Positions 61,439 through 64,000 of a stretch of DNA of 64,000 nt are shown here, piece after piece. The stretch spans positions 62,001 to 126,000 of the forward strand of contig JADZEM010000187.1 in the NCBI GenBank assembly GCA_020850535.1. The letters are read 5' to 3'. The notes under the pieces are model-generated. The model saw nothing but the letters and a program-made list of their open reading frames with translations. It made no database searches and was not told where the DNA came from. A program made the translations under genes and the position numbers. The number at the start of each line of letters is the position of its first letter. The first letter of the stretch is position 1. The stretch comes from Chloroflexota bacterium. GTDB lineage: Bacteria > Chloroflexota > UBA6077 > JACCZL01.

Positions 61439-61897
61439 CTACGGCACCGCAATCGTCAACCCATCACCTACGAATCGGCGAACGTGCCGGTCATTGAACG
61501 TGAGGATCTCGGCGACTCCAGCCTGTCGTGCACACGCCACGATGGCCGCGTCGTGGACCTGTCCGCCGAGCGTTCCCTCCTCCACCGAACGGTAGAGCAG
61601 TTGCACATACCGTCCGTGACGCATCGCCACGACCACGCCATTGTTCAGGAACGTGTCCTCAATCCCGGAAAGTGCATCATGGGCGGAGAATCGGGACCGA
61701 TGCACGATCAGTTCTCGGACAGCCTCGTCCTGATACTCAGGAACGATACGTCCGAGCAACGGATAGCTTCGAAGCATCTGCGTCGCATTGCCCACGCGAA
61801 CTCGCAGCGCGCGGGCAGCACTCGGCGCTCCATCGAGGTATCCGAGGGCCGAGCGGACGTCGCGGTACGCTATGCGTGACCAGCGGACGCGAGCCAC
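61439..61897 (-). CDS. ParE-like/PIN-like chimeric toxin ORF
   Basis: A 152-residue ORF that joins pieces of two toxin families. Residues 1-68 (RVRWSRIAYRDVRSALGYL to LLGRIVPEYQDEAVRELIV) match the ParE/RelE fold. Residues 69-152 match only the C-terminal part of a VapC-type PIN domain (FSAHDALSGIED, GGQVHDAAIVACARQAG, ILTFNDRHVRRF). The first PIN aspartate, normally at the N-terminus in a VDTN motif, is missing, so nuclease activity is doubtful. The DNA is visibly less GC-rich than its neighbours, suggesting transfer. It starts with GTG overlapping a truncated antitoxin-like tail. It is probably a deletion product of adjacent parDE and vapBC modules. Confidence 0.7.
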   Translation of the reverse strand: MARVRWSRIAYRDVRSALGYLDGAPSAARALRVRVGNATQMLRSYPLLGRIVPEYQDEAVRELIVHRSRFSAHDALSGIEDTFLNNGVVVAMRHGRYVQLLYRSVEEGTLGGQVHDAAIVACARQAGVAEILTFNDRHVRRFVGDGLTIAVP

Positions 61898-61973
61898 TCG
61901 TCGACCTCCCTCATGAGATCGCGGTCGTCGACAAGGGCGACTTTCCTGGATCGTACTATGCGTGGTGCGCGGC
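61870..61973 (-). pseudogene. Antitoxin C-terminal remnant
   Basis: In the frame overlapping the toxin start by 28 bases, the reading ends VALVDDRDLMREVDEWLASAGHA and a TAG at 61872-61870. Such an overlap is typical of an antitoxin preceding its toxin. The only ATG (61914) leaves 14 codons, and there is no GTG or TTG start before the M20 stop at 61974, so the antitoxin appears truncated. Confidence 0.3.
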
Positions 61974-63185
61974 TCAGCCCTGGAGCCGCCTGCCCGGGCC
62001 GTCGTCGAACTCGGCCTTCGCCGCAGAGAGCAGCGACGGGTCCGACAGGATGTCGATGGCCGTCATCGCCAGCCCCTTGGCCGCCGCCAGCACCGCCCCG
62101 TGGGCCTTCTCGGACAGCGCAGCCTCGGCGAAGGCCGCCGAGTGGTGCGGCGCATCGGGATCCGAGATCGAGATCCCGGCCTCGATGGCCGGCACCTTGC
62201 GGGTCACGTTGCCGAAGTCCGTCGAGCCGAGGCCGGGCACCGGCCGCTCGGGCAGCACGTCGAGGCCCAGAGCTTCGAGGTTGCGCCGGAACGCCCGGGC
62301 CAGCGTCAGGTTCGGGACGACGTTCTCATAGGGCGGCATGTACTCGCGCACGTCCAGGCGAGCGCCAGCCATCATCGCACCGCCTTCGGCGCACTGCACC
62401 ACCCGCTGAAACACCGACTCCAGCTCCTCAGCGGTGGGAGCGCGCACGCGGAACCGGCACGAGGCGATCTCCGGCACGACGTTCGGGACGCCGCCGCCCC
62501 GGGTGATGACGCCATGAATGCGGATATCCGGACGCACATGCTGGCGCAGCGCGTTGATCCCAGCGTAGGTGTGCAGGACGCCGTCCAGCGCGTTGATGCC
62601 CTCCCAGGGATACAGCGCCGCGTGCGCCGCCTTGCCGTGGTAGATGAAGTCGACCCCGCGCGCCGCCAGCGAGCCCTCGACGCTGATGTTCGTGTACTGG
62701 CTCGGGTGAAACATGATGCTGGCATCGACGGCGTCGAATTCGCCCGCGCGGACGAGATGCACCTTGCCGCCGGAGTTGTCCACCGTCGATTCCTCGGCTG
62801 GCGTGCCCAGGATGACCACACTGCCGGGCAGGTACTGTGCGACCGTCGCGAGGGCCAGCCCTGCGCCCACCGCCGACGGCCCGATCAGGTTGTGCCCGCA
62901 GCCATGCCCGATGCCCGGCAGCGCATCGAACTCGGCCAGGATGGCGACAGTCGGCCGCCGCCGCCCGCCGATCCGCGCCCGCCAGGCCGTCGGCAGATCC
63001 GCGATCCCCAGCTCAGCGTCGACGCCGCCCTCGGAGAGCAGGCCAGTCAGCGTCGCCACCGACTTGTGCTCCTGGTGCCCCAGCTCCGGGTTGCGCCCGA
63101 TGCTCTGCGCCGCCTCCCAGAGACGCGGCGCCAGCCGGTCGACCTCGCCGATAACCTGTCGTTTCAGCTCGTCAATCTCGCGCAT
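61974..63185 (-). CDS. M20 family amidohydrolase/peptidase
   Basis: A 403-residue metallohydrolase of the M20D type (aminoacylase/p-aminobenzoyl-glutamate hydrolase group). The metal site is HGCGHNLIG with the following PAEES glutamates, and TVAILAEFDALPGIGHGCGHN is the family core. The dimerisation domain spans about 180-290 (FIYHGKAAHAALYPWEGINAL). A late histidine is in DAPHHSAAFAEAAL. It hydrolyses an N-acyl amino acid or short peptide amide in the cytosol. It has no adjacent transporter. The 3' end overlaps the region of the antitoxin remnant. ATG 63185 is chosen. Confidence 0.9.
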   Translation of the reverse strand: MREIDELKRQVIGEVDRLAPRLWEAAQSIGRNPELGHQEHKSVATLTGLLSEGGVDAELGIADLPTAWRARIGGRRRPTVAILAEFDALPGIGHGCGHNLIGPSAVGAGLALATVAQYLPGSVVILGTPAEESTVDNSGGKVHLVRAGEFDAVDASIMFHPSQYTNISVEGSLAARGVDFIYHGKAAHAALYPWEGINALDGVLHTYAGINALRQHVRPDIRIHGVITRGGGVPNVVPEIASCRFRVRAPTAEELESVFQRVVQCAEGGAMMAGARLDVREYMPPYENVVPNLTLARAFRRNLEALGLDVLPERPVPGLGSTDFGNVTRKVPAIEAGISISDPDAPHHSAAFAEAALSEKAHGAVLAAAKGLAMTAIDILSDPSLLSAAKAEFDDGPGRRLQG

Positions 63186-63320
63186 CGGTGCCCGCCCTCA
63201 CTGTGCCCGCGTCAGACTTCAGATGTTCCACAGGCCGCGTCGGCGCCTCGTCCGCCGTGCGCGGCGCGAAGAGTGTAGCCGGTCGCGTCACGAGAACGGC
63301 TCCAAATGCCGGCGCCGACG

Positions 63321-64000
63321 CTACTGCGTCAGCGACGGGCTCGGCACGCTGTCGATTGCGACGTTGACGCAGGCTGGCCTGCCGCTCGCGAAGGCGCGTT
63401 CGAGAGCCGGCCGCAGCTCCTGGGGCTGCTCGACGAACTCACCGTGACAGCCCAGCCCTTCGGCCACCCGGTCGTAGCGGGTCAGCAGCAGATCGCCGGC
63501 GACGACCCGATCCGGCCCGTAGACGGCGCGCTGCCGATGCCGTTCGGCCGCCCAGCCGGCGTCGTTCCCGACCACGACGACCAGCGGCAGGTTGAACCGG
63601 ACCGCCGTGTCCAGCTCCAGCCCGTGGAACCCGAAGGTACCGTCTCCCAGGAAGGCCACACACCGGCGAGCCGGTCGGGCGACCTTCGCCGCGATGGCGA
63701 ACGGAATCGCCGGGCCGATGCCGCCGAACTTCCCGTTCAGGATCGTCATGTACTCACCGCCGCCAACGGCCCAGCGCGCCCACTGCCCCATCTCGCCGCC
63801 GTCAAGCGCGACGCTGTCGCCCGGATCGAGAAAGCCGCGGACGGCCGCTGCCAGCCGCAGCGGATGGATCGGGCTGGCATCCGATTGCTCGTGTTCCGCC
63901 AGCCGCGCCCGCCCCGCCTGTGGCGCCGCCGCAAGCTCGCCGGCCCAGCCGGACCGCTGCCACGTCCGGCCGCCGGCCGCTGCTGCCAGTTGCCCGAGGA
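63321..64000 (-). CDS. TPP-dependent enzyme, acetolactate synthase-like C-terminal domain (partial)
   Basis: The C-terminal 226 residues of a larger enzyme that continues beyond the window edge; the frame stays open across 63792-64000. Visible are SVALDGGEMGQWARWAV, GGIGPAIPFAIAAKVARP and the thiamine-diphosphate motif GDGTFGFHGLELDTAVRFNLPLVVVVGND (starting near 63664 on the minus strand), as in acetolactate synthase, benzoylformate decarboxylase and oxalyl-CoA decarboxylase relatives. It catalyses C-C bond cleavage or formation on a 2-oxoacid. Which one is undecidable without the N-terminus. The spacer 63186-63320 shows nothing. Confidence 0.85.
   Translation of the reverse strand, partial: LGQLAAAAGGRTWQRSGWAGELAAAPQAGRARLAEHEQSDASPIHPLRLAAAVRGFLDPGDSVALDGGEMGQWARWAVGGGEYMTILNGKFGGIGPAIPFAIAAKVARPARRCVAFLGDGTFGFHGLELDTAVRFNLPLVVVVGNDAGWAAERHRQRAVYGPDRVVAGDLLLTRYDRVAEGLGCHGEFVEQPQELRPALERAFASGRPACVNVAIDSVPSPSLTQ

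Noticed and set aside
1-64000. tRNA, rRNA or integrase/attachment-site features
   Set aside because: No cloverleaf, rRNA segment or recombinase gene was recognised on reading both strands; a covariance search could still reveal a missed small RNA.

Overview
The window is GC-rich (roughly two-thirds G+C by eye), densely packed bacterial chromosome with no rRNA, tRNA, phage or CRISPR. Several traits together point to Chloroflexota, perhaps a Thermomicrobia-like lineage, although no marker gene settles it. They are Tat-type lipoprotein signal peptides followed by long Ala/Pro/Lys linkers on the solute-binding proteins, an F420-type PPOX protein, a c-di-AMP (ydaO/yuaA) riboswitch, an XPB helicase pair like that of actinobacteria, many GTG/TTG starts, and no outer-membrane machinery.

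Layout. 1-8034: start of a divergent GMC-type oxidoreductase, an RpiR regulator with a palindromic operator, then an AtuA/DUF4387 pair, a Dpp-type peptide transporter without its ATPases and a C45-type Ntn hydrolase. 8221-13749: a sugar ABC transporter (binding protein and two permeases, no ATPase), then a 3-hydroxyisobutyrate-dehydrogenase-like protein and an SDR. 13779-16649: 2H phosphoesterase, YtcJ-like amidohydrolase, DUF971 protein. 16650-21844: repeat-rich spacer, FtsH with an unusually small external loop, a c-di-AMP riboswitch ahead of an SH3-3D cell-wall protein, and Rho. 22063-29436: a GT39-like membrane protein and a PP2C phosphatase separated by a MITE with a visible target duplication, a YceI lipoprotein, and an FdrA/DUF1116 pair. 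29637-33748: a two-gene XPB helicase operon. 34034-41735: a glycine-rich repeat protein, Gfo/Idh/MocA dehydrogenase, patatin, LysE and MFS exporters, pncB, and an ErpA/IscA protein. 41736-43628: repeats, then an ECF sigma/anti-sigma pair. 43884-54848: molybdopterin oxidoreductase, a small zinc-site protein, a DadA-like flavoenzyme, PPOX protein, ribokinase, TPR-SH3 membrane protein, a second Gfo/Idh/MocA enzyme, a DedA-like (VTT) protein and an FMN hydroxyacid oxidase. 55041-61426: HMG-CoA lyase, a secreted SH3 protein, and a livHMGF operon. 61439-64000: a chimeric ParE-PIN toxin ORF, an M20 amidohydrolase, and the C-terminal part of a TPP enzyme.

Functionally this is a heterotroph's nutrient-scavenging region. 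It has three ABC import systems (peptide, sugar, branched-chain amino acid) and many catabolic dehydrogenases and hydrolases. Housekeeping islands (FtsH, Rho, pncB, ErpA, XPB) and envelope/stress signalling (c-di-AMP riboswitch, PP2C, ECF sigma, three SH3b proteins) are interspersed. The least expected items are the MITE and its internally deleted relative, other inverted-repeat elements, a ParE-PIN hybrid toxin, several perfect palindromes placed like operators, and a GVxGxG-repeat protein.
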